From Paraflavitalea pollutisoli (GTDB lineage: Bacteria; Bacteroidota; Bacteroidia; Chitinophagales; Chitinophagaceae), in the NCBI RefSeq assembly GCF_029360705.1, contig NZ_JARKMX010000014.1, positions 372,001 to 436,000 of the forward strand: a stretch of DNA of 64,000 nt, in the 5' to 3' direction. The notes under the pieces were generated by a model. The model had not been told where the DNA came from. It did no database searches and saw only the letters and a program-made list of their open reading frames with translations. Both the position numbers and the translations under genes were made by a program. Numbering within the stretch: position 1 is the first letter of the stretch; each line of letters opens with the position of its first letter. Below, piece by piece: positions 25,718-34,970 of this stretch.

Positions 25718-25752
25718 CAACCCGCGTACGGACGAGTCCGTTACGCGGGTTG
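25718..25752 (+). terminator. terminator of the Hint-protein gene
   Basis: CAACCCGCGTA pairs with TACGCGGGTTG; an inner CGGA/TCCG stem closes the loop. Followed by TTTATTTT. Confidence 0.85.
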
Positions 25753-26217
25753 TTTATTTTACGGAAAATCCCGATCGCATAATAATTCGTGCTGATTGAA
25801 TAACTCGGGTAACGTAGATTGCATACAGGTTTAGGATTTCCATTAGTTTGGACAGGGCACCTCTCAACATTCGAACTTCCCTAGTTTACGTGCAAACTCA
25901 CTTATTGTAACAAACGGTAGTAACGGCGACGAGACCCGATCGCTGGTGAACTACTCTTACACCTCAATCTGGTACGGTTCAACGCAATGATGAAGCAAAA
26001 AATTGTATCTTTTTTACAGGCTTAATGGTTAAATGGCGCGCTGCGCGGGATGCACAGCAATCCCTGGATGTACTCCATTGCTGTCTGTGGCCAGGATGGC
26101 TATGGAGCAACCGGGGATGATGGTGTGTATTCCGCAACAGCCAGTCGTTTTGATCAGGCGGCTGTCGACACCTCTATTCCTGCACCTAGCATTCATTCAT
26201 CTATTAAACCTTTTGCT
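25753..26217. other. gene-poor gap before the AraC-type gene
   Basis: About 465 bases. The reading frame of the AraC-type gene is open back to 26050, but that part has no recognisable domain. Apart from ATTAAACCTTT at 26197-26207, a partial match to the susC-upstream motif, I see no conserved feature. Confidence 0.5.
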
Positions 26218-26583
26218 ATGCAAATTCAATTATCAGAAGCCGATGTGCAAAGACTTGCCCTTGTACGTGAGACTATTATGAAGAACCTGCGTTATCATTA
26301 CACGATCCCCACGCTGGCGCAGACCGCAGGCATCAATGAGTTCAAGCTCAAAACAGGATTCAAAGCGCTGTATGGCCAACCGGTGTTTGATTTCCTGACC
26401 GAACAGCGGATGCGAATGGCGATGGAACTGATGGAGAGCAACAACTACTCCATCGGTGAGATTGCCCACCGTTGCGGTTACAACCATCCTACTAATTTCT
26501 GCGCGGCTTTCCGTAGGCGGTACCATATCCGCCCATCCGATTACCGGAAGAATATCCCCGAGCAGATCAAGAGTGCCGTATAA
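26218..26583 (+). CDS. stand-alone AraC-type DNA-binding protein
   Basis: 121 residues from the ATG at 26218 (MQIQLSEADVQR). It consists almost entirely of the two helix-turn-helix motifs of AraC: first IPTLAQTAGINEFKLKTGFK, second SIGEIAHRCGYNHPTNFCAAFR, ending HIRPSDYRK. There is no ligand-binding domain, a type common in Chitinophagaceae. An in-frame ATG at 26050 would add 56 residues of no known domain. It lies upstream of the MauE/sigma/SusCD module but is separated by a strong terminator. Confidence 0.85.
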   Translation: MQIQLSEADVQRLALVRETIMKNLRYHYTIPTLAQTAGINEFKLKTGFKALYGQPVFDFLTEQRMRMAMELMESNNYSIGEIAHRCGYNHPTNFCAAFRRRYHIRPSDYRKNIPEQIKSAV

Positions 26584-26606
26584 TGGCTCTTTGAACGGGC
26601 TATCCA

Positions 26607-26635
26607 ACAGGCGGAGCTTAGGGAGCTCCGCCTGT
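26607..26635 (+). terminator. terminator of the AraC-type gene
   Basis: ACAGGCGGAGCT and AGCTCCGCCTGT form a perfect 12-bp stem with a 5-base loop, followed by TTTAT. Confidence 0.9.
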
Positions 26636-26931
26636 TTTATTACCAGCCTGCCCTACTAAATATTTCCATCTACATCAGGGGGTTTCCTGCTTCCATCAGG
26701 TTCGTGGGCTAACTTACAGGTATCGGCACACTATTCCTGCTTTAACCCCTATTTTTAAATAGAACTATATGTATGCACCCGACCCCATCATCCGGGTGGC
26801 TGGAAACTGAGCCTGGCTATTTATTTTTTGTTTCTTTGCGCGCCTTGTATTTGTGAAGGATAAGGCAGTGAACCTGCCAGGCGCTACTCTCCCAGCCCCC
26901 GGATCTTTTAGCTTATTACCAGATCAACTAT

Positions 26932-27366
26932 ATGAAACGTACTATTTTACTGGAGATCATTGTTGCCTTGTTTGTTGTGTTGTTCCTGTATACGGCGATC
27001 AGCAAGCTGATGGAATACAGCATTTTTGTAGAGCAACTCAAGGAATCGCCGATCGTCGGCTTTGCTGCGGTGCCGGTTGCTATAGGTTTACCCTTAGTCG
27101 AGTTTGCGTTGGTGGCCGGCCTGGTGTTGCCCCGGTGGCGGTTACGTGCTTTGTATGCCTCTAGCGGGCTGATGGTTGCCTTTACTATTTATATTATCGT
27201 GTTGATGAATGTAGCAGAGCACCTGCCCTGTAGTTGCGGCGGTGTATTGGCCCAGTTGTCGTGGCATGAACATATTGTATTCAATTTAGTATTCATTGTA
27301 TTCGGGATATTGGGTATTCTGCTGCATCGCAAGGAGTTGCATGCCGGACGCGCTATACCCGGTTAG
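26932..27366 (+). CDS. MauE/DoxX-like redox-associated membrane protein
   Basis: 144 residues with four predicted membrane helices. The pattern LYTAISKLMEY after the first helix, and CSCGG (about residues 101-105) before the last helices, matches the MauE/DoxX group of Bacteroidota. These proteins are thought to assist periplasmic thiol-disulfide chemistry. It lies 93 bases upstream of the sigma factor of SusCD module 1 on the same strand, and a TlpA-like gene lies near module 2. The link is inferred. The 348-base gap before it holds only the terminator above. Confidence 0.8.
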   Translation: MKRTILLEIIVALFVVLFLYTAISKLMEYSIFVEQLKESPIVGFAAVPVAIGLPLVEFALVAGLVLPRWRLRALYASSGLMVAFTIYIIVLMNVAEHLPCSCGGVLAQLSWHEHIVFNLVFIVFGILGILLHRKELHAGRAIPG

Positions 27367-27459
27367 TAGTATGCGTTATTTTTTTCCTTTTTTGAATAGT
27401 TGGATTTAAATTTAGGTTCGTTCTTTACAATGGCCTCCCCCGGCTATTAATCAACTACC

Positions 27460-28113
27460 ATGAACGAATCGCTCCCGATCTTAAAACGGCTGCAGGCCGG
27501 CAACAAGCAGGTCTTATTCGAGCTGGACGCTCAATATGCTGAAGGCCTGTTCCGGGCACTCTCTTACCAACGACTCCTGGTCAATCAAGCTGATTTCGAT
27601 GAAATCTTTAACGAAGCGTTGCTGAAAATCTGGGAAAGCCGCGATGAATTGCCGGCTGATACGCAGGTTGGCCGGTTGCTGTGCACGATGACGCGTCGTA
27701 AGGCGATCGACCGTTTTCGGCAGTTCAGTACGCGGGCGGGGCAGTTGTTGCGGCCGGTGATGCCCGAGCAACTCGAGGAAGGCGCGCTGGATGAGCCCGT
27801 CGCTACCCATGAGTGGCCAATGTGGCAGGCCCGGATCGACCGGTTCCGGTCGGCTGTGGATCAACTGACCGAACCTCAACGGGCGGTGATCGAGCTGGTC
27901 TTCTTCCAGGGTAAGTCGCTGCGAGAAGCGGCCCGTGAGTTGAGTATGGCTTATACCACGGCGGCGACACACCGGGTGCGCGCCCTGGAAAAGATGCGCG
28001 ACTATGTAGCTCCTTATATTACGCCAGATATTTTAGATCAACTAGCGCCTTTACTATCAGCGCTTTGGTTACTTATTTCAACTTTTTTAAAAAATAATTG
28101 CCTCCCGATGTAG
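27460..28113 (+). CDS. ECF sigma factor (FecI-type), module 1
   Basis: 217 residues. Region 2 shows FDEIFNEALLKIWES followed by RRKAIDRFRQF; region 4 shows LTEPQRAVIELVFFQGKSL and AYTTAATHRVRALEKM. The C-terminal 35 residues end in a hydrophobic stretch. It precedes a FecR gene by 28 bases and should direct transcription of susC1-susD1 when the receptor senses its ligand. Confidence 0.9.
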   Translation: MNESLPILKRLQAGNKQVLFELDAQYAEGLFRALSYQRLLVNQADFDEIFNEALLKIWESRDELPADTQVGRLLCTMTRRKAIDRFRQFSTRAGQLLRPVMPEQLEEGALDEPVATHEWPMWQARIDRFRSAVDQLTEPQRAVIELVFFQGKSLREAARELSMAYTTAATHRVRALEKMRDYVAPYITPDILDQLAPLLSALWLLISTFLKNNCLPM

Positions 28114-28141
28114 TAATAATTCCAATTTGCTCGGCTTTACT

Positions 28142-29356
28142 ATGAACTCAACCTTGTCTATGGAATATCTCGACACACCAATATCCATCATCTACTGGAA
28201 AAACCAGTACGGTGAGCCGCTGACGGTCGAGGAAGCCGAGCAGTTGGAAGCGTGGCAACGGGCCCATCCGGGCAAGGCACCTCATGTGGTGCTGCACAAT
28301 GAGCTAACCTTCCATGAAGCTTTTAAACAAGGGCGACAGGCAGCGATGCAACGGTTACTGGCGACCATCGATCCAGCGACTGTTCCGGCGGAGACGGAAA
28401 CTCCTGTGGTGCCTATGCCTACTACGCGTTGGTACCAGCAACGCAGGATCGTTGTGGCAGCGGTAATTGCCGGCAGTGTAGGGATTGGCGTAGCGCTGTG
28501 GATGCCTGACCACAAAACGGCCGAATCCGGTCAGACGCAACAGGTAGCCCATACTGTCCAACGTCCAGCAGCCAGCGATACGGCTTTGTTTGTAGAACTG
28601 GCGGATGGGGAACGGTTTGCGGTGGGGACGAAAGATACTGGTGTGTTGGCGCAACTGGGTAGTGTTCAGCTACGTAGTACCGGGTCACGACAATTGGTAT
28701 ACGAGGCAGTGGCCGGTGAAAAAGGGGAGGCTCTGATCCATCATAAGATCGTTACGATTGGCCAACAGCTGGTTACTGTTGAACTAGTGGACCATAGTGT
28801 GGCCGAGCTGGGACCCCATAGTTTACTACAGGTAGACGTATCCGGCAGTAGTGAAAAAAGAATTGTACATTTGGCAGGTATCGCGCATTTCACGGTGGCG
28901 CATGATAAAAACCGTCCTTTTATAGTCAATACTGCTGGTGCCACGCTACAAGTATTGGGAACTGAGTTTGTGGTGACTACAAAAGACAAGGATTTCACGA
29001 CTGTTGGACTGGTGAATGGGTCCTTGCTGGTATCGGGCGCGCGGCAACGGGCCACGCTTGTACCCGGACAAACGGTTCAGGTATCCCCTTCGGGCGACGT
29101 CAGGTATGTAAAAGACCGTTTGAACAGTTTACTTGGTTTTACAGAGAATCGATTTTATTATAGTAATAAAACGCTGGCTACCATTACAGCAGATATCGAA
29201 CAATGGTATGCCGTGCAGCTAATCGACAGCAACCCCTCAGATTCGTTAGGCACTTATCATTTTGGTCCTGTACCCCGCGACCTTCCGTTGACTAAAGTAT
29301 TGGAAAAACTAAACAAGCTGACAGGGCACCAGTTCCGATACGAGCAACGACCTTAA
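28142..29356 (+). CDS. FecR-family anti-sigma factor, module 1
   Basis: 404 residues from the ATG at 28142 (MNSTLSMEYL); a TTG 15 bases upstream is the only earlier start. The cytoplasmic N-terminus carries EEAEQLEAW. One membrane helix (about 100-120, VVAAVIAGSVGIGVALW) follows, then the periplasmic FecR domain with VGLVNGSLLVSG and VPGQTVQVSP, and the C-terminal DUF4974 part with LTKVLEKLNKLTGHQF. It should hold the upstream sigma factor and receive the signal from the STN domain of SusC1. Confidence 0.92.
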   Translation: MNSTLSMEYLDTPISIIYWKNQYGEPLTVEEAEQLEAWQRAHPGKAPHVVLHNELTFHEAFKQGRQAAMQRLLATIDPATVPAETETPVVPMPTTRWYQQRRIVVAAVIAGSVGIGVALWMPDHKTAESGQTQQVAHTVQRPAASDTALFVELADGERFAVGTKDTGVLAQLGSVQLRSTGSRQLVYEAVAGEKGEALIHHKIVTIGQQLVTVELVDHSVAELGPHSLLQVDVSGSSEKRIVHLAGIAHFTVAHDKNRPFIVNTAGATLQVLGTEFVVTTKDKDFTTVGLVNGSLLVSGARQRATLVPGQTVQVSPSGDVRYVKDRLNSLLGFTENRFYYSNKTLATITADIEQWYAVQLIDSNPSDSLGTYHFGPVPRDLPLTKVLEKLNKLTGHQFRYEQRP

Positions 29357-29455
29357 CCCCCGTAGTAGAACGCATTGCCCCACCTGGTATGACAGGCATG
29401 GGCGCTAAAGAGTCTGTCCCAAAATTGCGGGACGCCATTGAACCACCTTTTTACC

Positions 29456-29471
29456 AATCCTTAAAAGGATT
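29456..29471. promoter_or_regulatory. perfect 16-bp palindrome AATCCTTAAAAGGATT next to the susC1 motif
   Basis: AATCCTT and AAGGATT mirror each other around AA. The palindrome touches the ACCATTAAACC motif at 29472. Its size and symmetry fit an operator or a short hairpin. Confidence 0.5.
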
Positions 29472-29487
29472 ACCATTAAACCTTTCC
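29472..29487 (+). promoter_or_regulatory. shared susC-upstream motif ACCATTAAACCTTTCC (copy 1)
   Basis: The 11-mer ACCATTAAACC also occurs upstream of susC2 and susC3, each time in coding orientation. Here it lies 72-87 bases before the susC1 ATG. It may be the promoter element of the FecI-type sigma factors; the role is inferred. Confidence 0.55.
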
Positions 29488-29496
29488 TTGATGATG

Positions 29497-29519
29497 CCAA
29501 TGGCCTCCGTGGCCATTGG
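29497..29519 (+). terminator. terminator or attenuator between fecR1 and susC1
   Basis: CCAATGGCC and GGCCATTGG form a perfect 9-bp stem with loop TCCGT, followed by TTTTTCT. It lies only 39 bases before the susC1 ATG and downstream of the shared motif, so it may terminate fecR transcripts or attenuate susC1. Confidence 0.7.
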
Positions 29520-29558
29520 TTTTTCTCGTTTGATGCGTATAACCTAAACGATTGGGCA

Positions 29559-32500
29559 ATGCCTGAAAAAGTCCAGAGGGTAACACTACTGCTCACCATG
29601 CTGCTGCACACCACGCTGGTGGTGTGTGCTTACGACACCAGCCGCACCTATCCGGTCAATTTCAAAAACACACCGATTGCGCTGGCGCTACAATCCCTGA
29701 CCCAACAGTCGGGACAAGCGATTAATTTTCAAACCCAACAATTGCCGCCGAGGTGGCGGGTAACGCTCGACACCACGGCTACCGTCCTGGAGATCGTAAG
29801 GTTGCTGTTTAAGGATCAGCCTTATTTTATCGAGCTCACGGATGGTGATATTTATATCCGGCTCAAACCGGCCCGGATCGTTACCCTGCGCGTGGTGAAT
29901 CCGGCGAAGCAGGCTTTGGAAGGTGTGACCATCCGGGATCTGCGGCAGGACTCGAGCCGGAGTGGCTCTACCGATGCAGACGGTAAGTGGCAATGTCTGC
30001 TCTTTGGCGACTCGCTGCCAGTGGAACTGACGATGATTGGTCATTACTCACGGCGGACCGTGGTTTACGACCACCAGGAAATTGCGCTGGAGGAAAATAT
30101 TGCCGAATCGGATCCTGTGGTGATTGCCTATGGCAAGAGTCCGCGGCGGCGGATTGTGGGTAATGTGTATGAAGCGAAGATCAATTTCGTCGGCAAACCT
30201 TATGACAATGTCAATAGTCTCCTGCGGCTATTGCCGGGTGTGCTGGTAAGGAACAAAACCGATATACCCTGGGGCAGCCAATCTTTGGAGATCGAAGGCT
30301 CCCGGACCATTCAACCGCTTAGTGGCATCCGGCAGGTCGATGAACCACTTATACTCATCAATGGACTTCCTTGCCCGGCGCGCGTGGGGTCGCTGAGCCA
30401 ATTGGCCTCTGCGGCTGGAGATCCCAGCAATACCGGCGCCGGTTTACACCCGCTCAGCTTTTTGAATGTCGATGATATCGAAACGATCACGGTACTTAAA
30501 GATGCCAGTGCTACCGCCATTTATGGTGCCCGGGGTGCCAATGGCGTTATCCTGATTGAATTGCGCAAACCCACCAACCAAACCCCGCTGTTCAACCTGT
30601 ATGTGATGACCGGCATTACCAGCTCCTATCGCCGGCCGAAAACGTTAAACACGACTGAATTCCTGGACTTACGCCGTTCGGCCTTTCCCCCCGGTACCGT
30701 TTTCGATAAGACCAATTTTCCTGAGTTGTATATGGACAGCAGCTTGTACACGAATTGGTCTGATGTGCTGTACAAGAATACCGCTATCTCGCACACCACC
30801 CAATTCTCTGCTTCCGGCCAGGTGAGTCGTGTAAGCTGGTTGGGCAGTTTCAATTATCGCCGTGACTCGTATGTGTTCCCGACGCACAATAAAGATGAAT
30901 GGGCCCGGTTTTACAACCAGCTTAACTACAAATCACAAAACCACAAACTGGAGCTCAACAGTTTTGTTTCCGCCAGTATTGGCGAAAATGCTACGCCTGC
31001 ATCCGAGCTCACCCCCATCGTATTTGCTACACCACACGCGCCTAGAAAACTGCAAGCTGATAGCCTCGATGTTTATAACCATCCCTTGCGCTGGTTCAAT
31101 AGCCAGTACCGGGCTCAATCCAACTACTACCTGGCAAACCTTCAATTGAGTTATTCTTTTCTGAAATACTTTAAAGTCAAACTGGACGGTGGCATTGGCT
31201 GGCAGCAATTGAAAGAAAAGGCCAGTTTTCCGCTTTCCTATTATCCACCCGATAGCAGTAGTCGTGGTCATATCGACCAGGCTGGTCGACAGATCTTCAC
31301 CTGGCTGGTAGAACCACAATTGCATTTCCATCTTGCCCGCGGCAAACTAAGCTGGAACGCACTTTTAGGCGCCAACTACCAGCAGTCAAAATATCGCAGC
31401 GAGGTTCGTACCCTTCCCGGCTATACCAGTGATGACAAACTCAATCAACAGTTGGTCTACCCTACCCTGGATACCTTCTGGACGCAGTACAAGCTGCTCA
31501 GCTTTTTTGGTCGTGTGAACCTGGAAATCGATCAACGATACGTATTGGAAGGCAGCGTTCGCCAGGATGGCTCCTCCCGCTTTGCGCCTGAAAACCAGTT
31601 CGGCATCTTTTACTCGGTGGGCGGGGCCTGGTTGTTGTCTGCTACCAACTTCTGGAAACCACTGCAGCCCGTTATCAACCTCGCCAAGCTGCGGGTCAGT
31701 CATGGCGTGACCGGCAACGACCAGGTGGACGATTATGGTTATATGGGTCAATATAGGGCTACGAATGTCGCCTATCAATACGGCGCTTTGCCAGGATGGG
31801 TGCAGAACCTACCGGCCAGTAATAAATTAACCTGGGCAGAGACCCGCAAAACCGAAGCGGGTCTCCACCTGGAATATAAAAAGCGTCTCGGCCTTGATCT
31901 GGGCGCTTACTGGCACCGTAGCATTAACCAGGTAATCCGCCTGCCATTGGCAGCGCAAAGCGGGTTTAGCGAACTGGCCTATTGGAATTTCCCGGTCGTT
32001 GTCGACAATCGGGGCTGGGATGTATCATTGCATTACAAAACAGTGAATACCACCAATCGTTGGCAGACCTCCCTACAATTGAATTATACACATCCCCGTA
32101 ACCTGCTACGCTCCTTTGATTCTATCACCACCAATATACTACGTCAGGAATTACTATTGAGCAAACCACTTACTGCCAGAAAACTGTATCATTATACCGG
32201 TGTAGATCCAATTACTGGGCTATACACGGTGGCCGACTTCAACGGAGATGGCAAGATTACGGACGTGGACAAACAATCCATTCGCGATGTGGAAGTCAAG
32301 GGCTATGGGAGCCTTTCTGTGCAAGTGAAATATGGCCGATGGGCTGCTGGCTTTATCCTGGAAGGCCGCCAACAAACTGGATATTCTGCCATCTCTTACG
32401 CCAATCAACGACTATTTCCGGGCCGACTCGAAGCCTCAGGTTTCAGCAATCAGCTACAGAGTGTGTTGAACCGATGGCCTGTTGCCAATGCCCAATATCA

Positions 32501-32795
32501 ACGACCTGCCACCTCTCTCAGCACAGCGGCAGACAAGGCATTCGACCACTATATGAATTCAGACGCCATTCAAACCGATCAAAGTTATGTCTGCCTGAGG
32601 CACTTGGCATTGGAATATACCTTTCCCTTCAAAGGAATTTTCAATAAATCCATTAACCAAATGCGCCTTTTCCTGCAAGGCCAAAACCTTGTGGTACTAA
32701 GTAGATATAAAGAAGGCAACCCCACGCTTACCCAACCATTTGCACAACCCGTTACGCGGACGTTCAGCCTCGGTGCACAAATTAGCTTTAAATAA
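29559..32795 (+). CDS. SusC/RagA-family TonB-dependent receptor with STN domain, module 1
   Basis: 1078 residues. Signal peptide to about 24, STN signalling domain (about 30-105, IALALQSLTQQSG), carboxypeptidase-regulatory-like domain (about 108-180), then the plug opening with VVIAYGKSPRRR and the SusC signature ITVLKDASATAIYGARGANG, then the barrel ending LGAQISF. IAYG replaces the common VGYG at the plug start, as in the other two SusC proteins here. With SusD it imports a ligand through the outer membrane; the STN domain passes the signal to FecR. The ligand is unknown. Confidence 0.93.
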   Translation: MPEKVQRVTLLLTMLLHTTLVVCAYDTSRTYPVNFKNTPIALALQSLTQQSGQAINFQTQQLPPRWRVTLDTTATVLEIVRLLFKDQPYFIELTDGDIYIRLKPARIVTLRVVNPAKQALEGVTIRDLRQDSSRSGSTDADGKWQCLLFGDSLPVELTMIGHYSRRTVVYDHQEIALEENIAESDPVVIAYGKSPRRRIVGNVYEAKINFVGKPYDNVNSLLRLLPGVLVRNKTDIPWGSQSLEIEGSRTIQPLSGIRQVDEPLILINGLPCPARVGSLSQLASAAGDPSNTGAGLHPLSFLNVDDIETITVLKDASATAIYGARGANGVILIELRKPTNQTPLFNLYVMTGITSSYRRPKTLNTTEFLDLRRSAFPPGTVFDKTNFPELYMDSSLYTNWSDVLYKNTAISHTTQFSASGQVSRVSWLGSFNYRRDSYVFPTHNKDEWARFYNQLNYKSQNHKLELNSFVSASIGENATPASELTPIVFATPHAPRKLQADSLDVYNHPLRWFNSQYRAQSNYYLANLQLSYSFLKYFKVKLDGGIGWQQLKEKASFPLSYYPPDSSSRGHIDQAGRQIFTWLVEPQLHFHLARGKLSWNALLGANYQQSKYRSEVRTLPGYTSDDKLNQQLVYPTLDTFWTQYKLLSFFGRVNLEIDQRYVLEGSVRQDGSSRFAPENQFGIFYSVGGAWLLSATNFWKPLQPVINLAKLRVSHGVTGNDQVDDYGYMGQYRATNVAYQYGALPGWVQNLPASNKLTWAETRKTEAGLHLEYKKRLGLDLGAYWHRSINQVIRLPLAAQSGFSELAYWNFPVVVDNRGWDVSLHYKTVNTTNRWQTSLQLNYTHPRNLLRSFDSITTNILRQELLLSKPLTARKLYHYTGVDPITGLYTVADFNGDGKITDVDKQSIRDVEVKGYGSLSVQVKYGRWAAGFILEGRQQTGYSAISYANQRLFPGRLEASGFSNQLQSVLNRWPVANAQYQRPATSLSTAADKAFDHYMNSDAIQTDQSYVCLRHLALEYTFPFKGIFNKSINQMRLFLQGQNLVVLSRYKEGNPTLTQPFAQPVTRTFSLGAQISFK

Positions 32796-32800
32796 ATTCT

Positions 32801-34195
32801 ATGCGAGCTGTATCCTGCACAATGATTCTTTTAACTATCCTATTAGTTGGTTGTACTAAACTCACGAATGTCGATGGACCACCCAACCGATTTGACAATC
32901 CATTCCAGAGTGATGAAACGGCCACTGGTCTGATTTTGGGTATCTACGAGAAAAATATGGAACGTCAATGTCTATTTAACGGACACATGAGCCGATATGG
33001 CGGATTACGAAGTACCGAATTTGCACTTCGAATTGTCAGCGGAGATGACGGCGATTTCCAGCTTTTACAGTTGAAGCCCAATAATCGCGTGCTCGGTTTC
33101 TTATGGTTACCAGCTTACGAATGTATTGCCCGCTGCAATCTTGTATTGCACGAACTACCTGGAGCAAAGGATGTTAGCGAATCATTAAAGCCCATTCTTT
33201 TGGGCGAAGCCTATTTTCTGCGTGCTTTGAGTTACTTCTACCTCGTAAATCTCTTTGATAGTATTCCACTCGTCACCGGCATCGATATTGGAGAAAACAG
33301 TCAATTACCGCAATCAGGAGCGAAGTCCATTTACGATCAGATTGAGCAGGACCTCCAGGCAGCCCTACCACTTTTACCAGATCGACATCCAGATACAGGA
33401 TTGGACTCATTACGCCGTACCCGCATCGAAAAGGGAGCTGCAAACGGCTTATTAGCGCGCGTTTATTTGTATCTAGGTAACTATGAACAAGCAGCCCACT
33501 ATTCCACTCTTGTAATTGAGCAAGGTGGCTATCAAATGGAGAATCTAGAGAAAGTATTTTATAATACTAGTAGAGAAACTATCTTGCAATTTAAACCGGT
33601 TATGGCCACTGCCAGTACCGCTGAAGCTTCCATCTTTTTACCAGACGTGGGTGGCATACCTAATTATGAACTAACGAATACAGTATTACAATCATTTGTA
33701 GCCGGGGATTTACGCAAGTCTCAATGGACACGATTGATGCGTGTTGGTACGCAAGACAAATACCAGGCAAGAAAATACACTATCACTACAGCGCAACCCC
33801 GATTAGAATACAATATCGTATTAAGATTGGCCGAACAATACCTAATAAGGGCCGAGGCGCGTGTGCGCCTCGGCGATATTTCAGGTGCTAGTGCCGACCT
33901 TAGCATTATTCGGCAACGCGCTGGCCTCAATTCTCTACCCGGGAACAGCACAGTTTTGAGCTTACTACAGGCTATTGCTTCGGAACGACAAGCAGAACTG
34001 TTTGCAGAATGGGGCCATCGATTACTAGACCTGCATCGCTGGTGGTCATTGCCGACTGGTGATGTACTACAATTTCGCGCCGACAGCGTATTGAAATCAC
34101 AGCCAGGATGGCATCCGTATATGCGTCATTGGCCCATACCGCAACAAGAATTGTTTAAGAATCCGCAACTACATCAAAACGAAGGCTATAACTGA
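32801..34195 (+). CDS. SusD/RagB-family lipoprotein, module 1
   Basis: 464 residues, starting 5 bases after susC1. Lipoprotein signal with lipobox LLVGC. SusD traits are YFLRALSYFYLVNLF, GLLARVYLYLGNYEQA, LRLAEQYLIRAEAR, AEWGHRLLDLHRW and the terminal FKNPQLHQNEGYN, a variant of the usual NPxLxQNPGY. It is the lid that closes over SusC and binds the ligand. The gene stops 2 bases before the stop of the convergent small exported protein gene. Confidence 0.93.
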   Translation: MRAVSCTMILLTILLVGCTKLTNVDGPPNRFDNPFQSDETATGLILGIYEKNMERQCLFNGHMSRYGGLRSTEFALRIVSGDDGDFQLLQLKPNNRVLGFLWLPAYECIARCNLVLHELPGAKDVSESLKPILLGEAYFLRALSYFYLVNLFDSIPLVTGIDIGENSQLPQSGAKSIYDQIEQDLQAALPLLPDRHPDTGLDSLRRTRIEKGAANGLLARVYLYLGNYEQAAHYSTLVIEQGGYQMENLEKVFYNTSRETILQFKPVMATASTAEASIFLPDVGGIPNYELTNTVLQSFVAGDLRKSQWTRLMRVGTQDKYQARKYTITTAQPRLEYNIVLRLAEQYLIRAEARVRLGDISGASADLSIIRQRAGLNSLPGNSTVLSLLQAIASERQAELFAEWGHRLLDLHRWWSLPTGDVLQFRADSVLKSQPGWHPYMRHWPIPQQELFKNPQLHQNEGYN

Positions 34196-34197
34196 CA

Positions 34198-34512
34198 TTA
34201 ATAATTACTGTAAATAATCGCAGTCGCTTGGCTCGCATGGTATCCCCACTCAAAGGCCGTAAGGCCAGCGCCTGAAGAACCGCTGAAAGTATAACCGGAA
34301 TAGGCGCTGCGCAATCGAGTCAATTCATCATTCACCGTCGAGACCTCACCAGTGAATGACACCCAATCCGGATCGTTGTACCAGGAATACGTTACACGTC
34401 TATCAATAAATGGAGCAATGGTTGCATCTGGACCGGGAGGTGTTGTTGGCAAAGCGTTAACTTGCACGAGCAGGCAGGCAGCGACTAGCACTGCGAAGAT
34501 TGCTTTCTTCAT
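34198..34512 (-). CDS. small exported protein, family A (copy 1)
   Basis: 104 residues, signal peptide cut near NALP. The mature part has RRVTYSWYNDPDW, ELTRLRSAY and GLTAFEWGYHASQAT. The same pattern (YxWYxDxD, ELxRLR, GLTxxEWGxH, AT) is found in the 93-residue protein at 58472-58753. No Cys, no membrane helix in the mature part. I do not recognise the family; the size and signal resemble small DUF6520-type Bacteroidota proteins. It converges on susD1 with 2 bases between the stops. A leader hairpin of GAGGTT/AACCTC arms lies before the ATG. Confidence 0.75.
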   Translation of the reverse strand: MKKAIFAVLVAACLLVQVNALPTTPPGPDATIAPFIDRRVTYSWYNDPDWVSFTGEVSTVNDELTRLRSAYSGYTFSGSSGAGLTAFEWGYHASQATAIIYSNY

Positions 34513-34970
34513 GGTCGAGGTTTTTTATATGATGAATAAAAAATGAGAACCTCAATATTTAACGCCACTTGCTGTTTTTGGATAGCTTCGCCGGTCCATT
34601 CAGCCAAACAGTACATCCTCGTTGGGAGCGAGTTAAAGAAATACTTTTAGGCAAGGCTTTGCCTGCGGGAAGTTTACTGGGATGCCCAAGGGTATATGAG
34701 GAGATCTTAGTGGGAGATCAATATAGCAGTATGCAGCTTGTATGAGTGGGAAATTAAAAATAGCTTCAGAGGAGATAATGGGGCTGTGGTATTGTCCACA
34801 GTTATAAAAGCAAGCGGTAATTGATAACGGAAGAAAGGGAATATCTATCCTACTACTAAAGTGCCTATATATATTTTAACCGTGTAGTGGATAACAATCT
34901 CAAGATAAAGTAATTTTTCAATACGACGTGCGAATAATTCTAAATAAAGTGCCGTTGATTTTGACTTGTC
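34513..34970. other. gene-free stretch between accessory genes
   Basis: 458 bases, AT-rich. It contains a short AGGCAA/TTGCCT hairpin near 34653 and the leader hairpin of the small exported protein; otherwise nothing recognisable. Confidence 0.5.

Noticed and set aside
26197-26207. Fourth copy of the susC motif before the AraC-type gene
   Set aside because: Only ATTAAACC matches; ACC at the front is missing and no susC follows.
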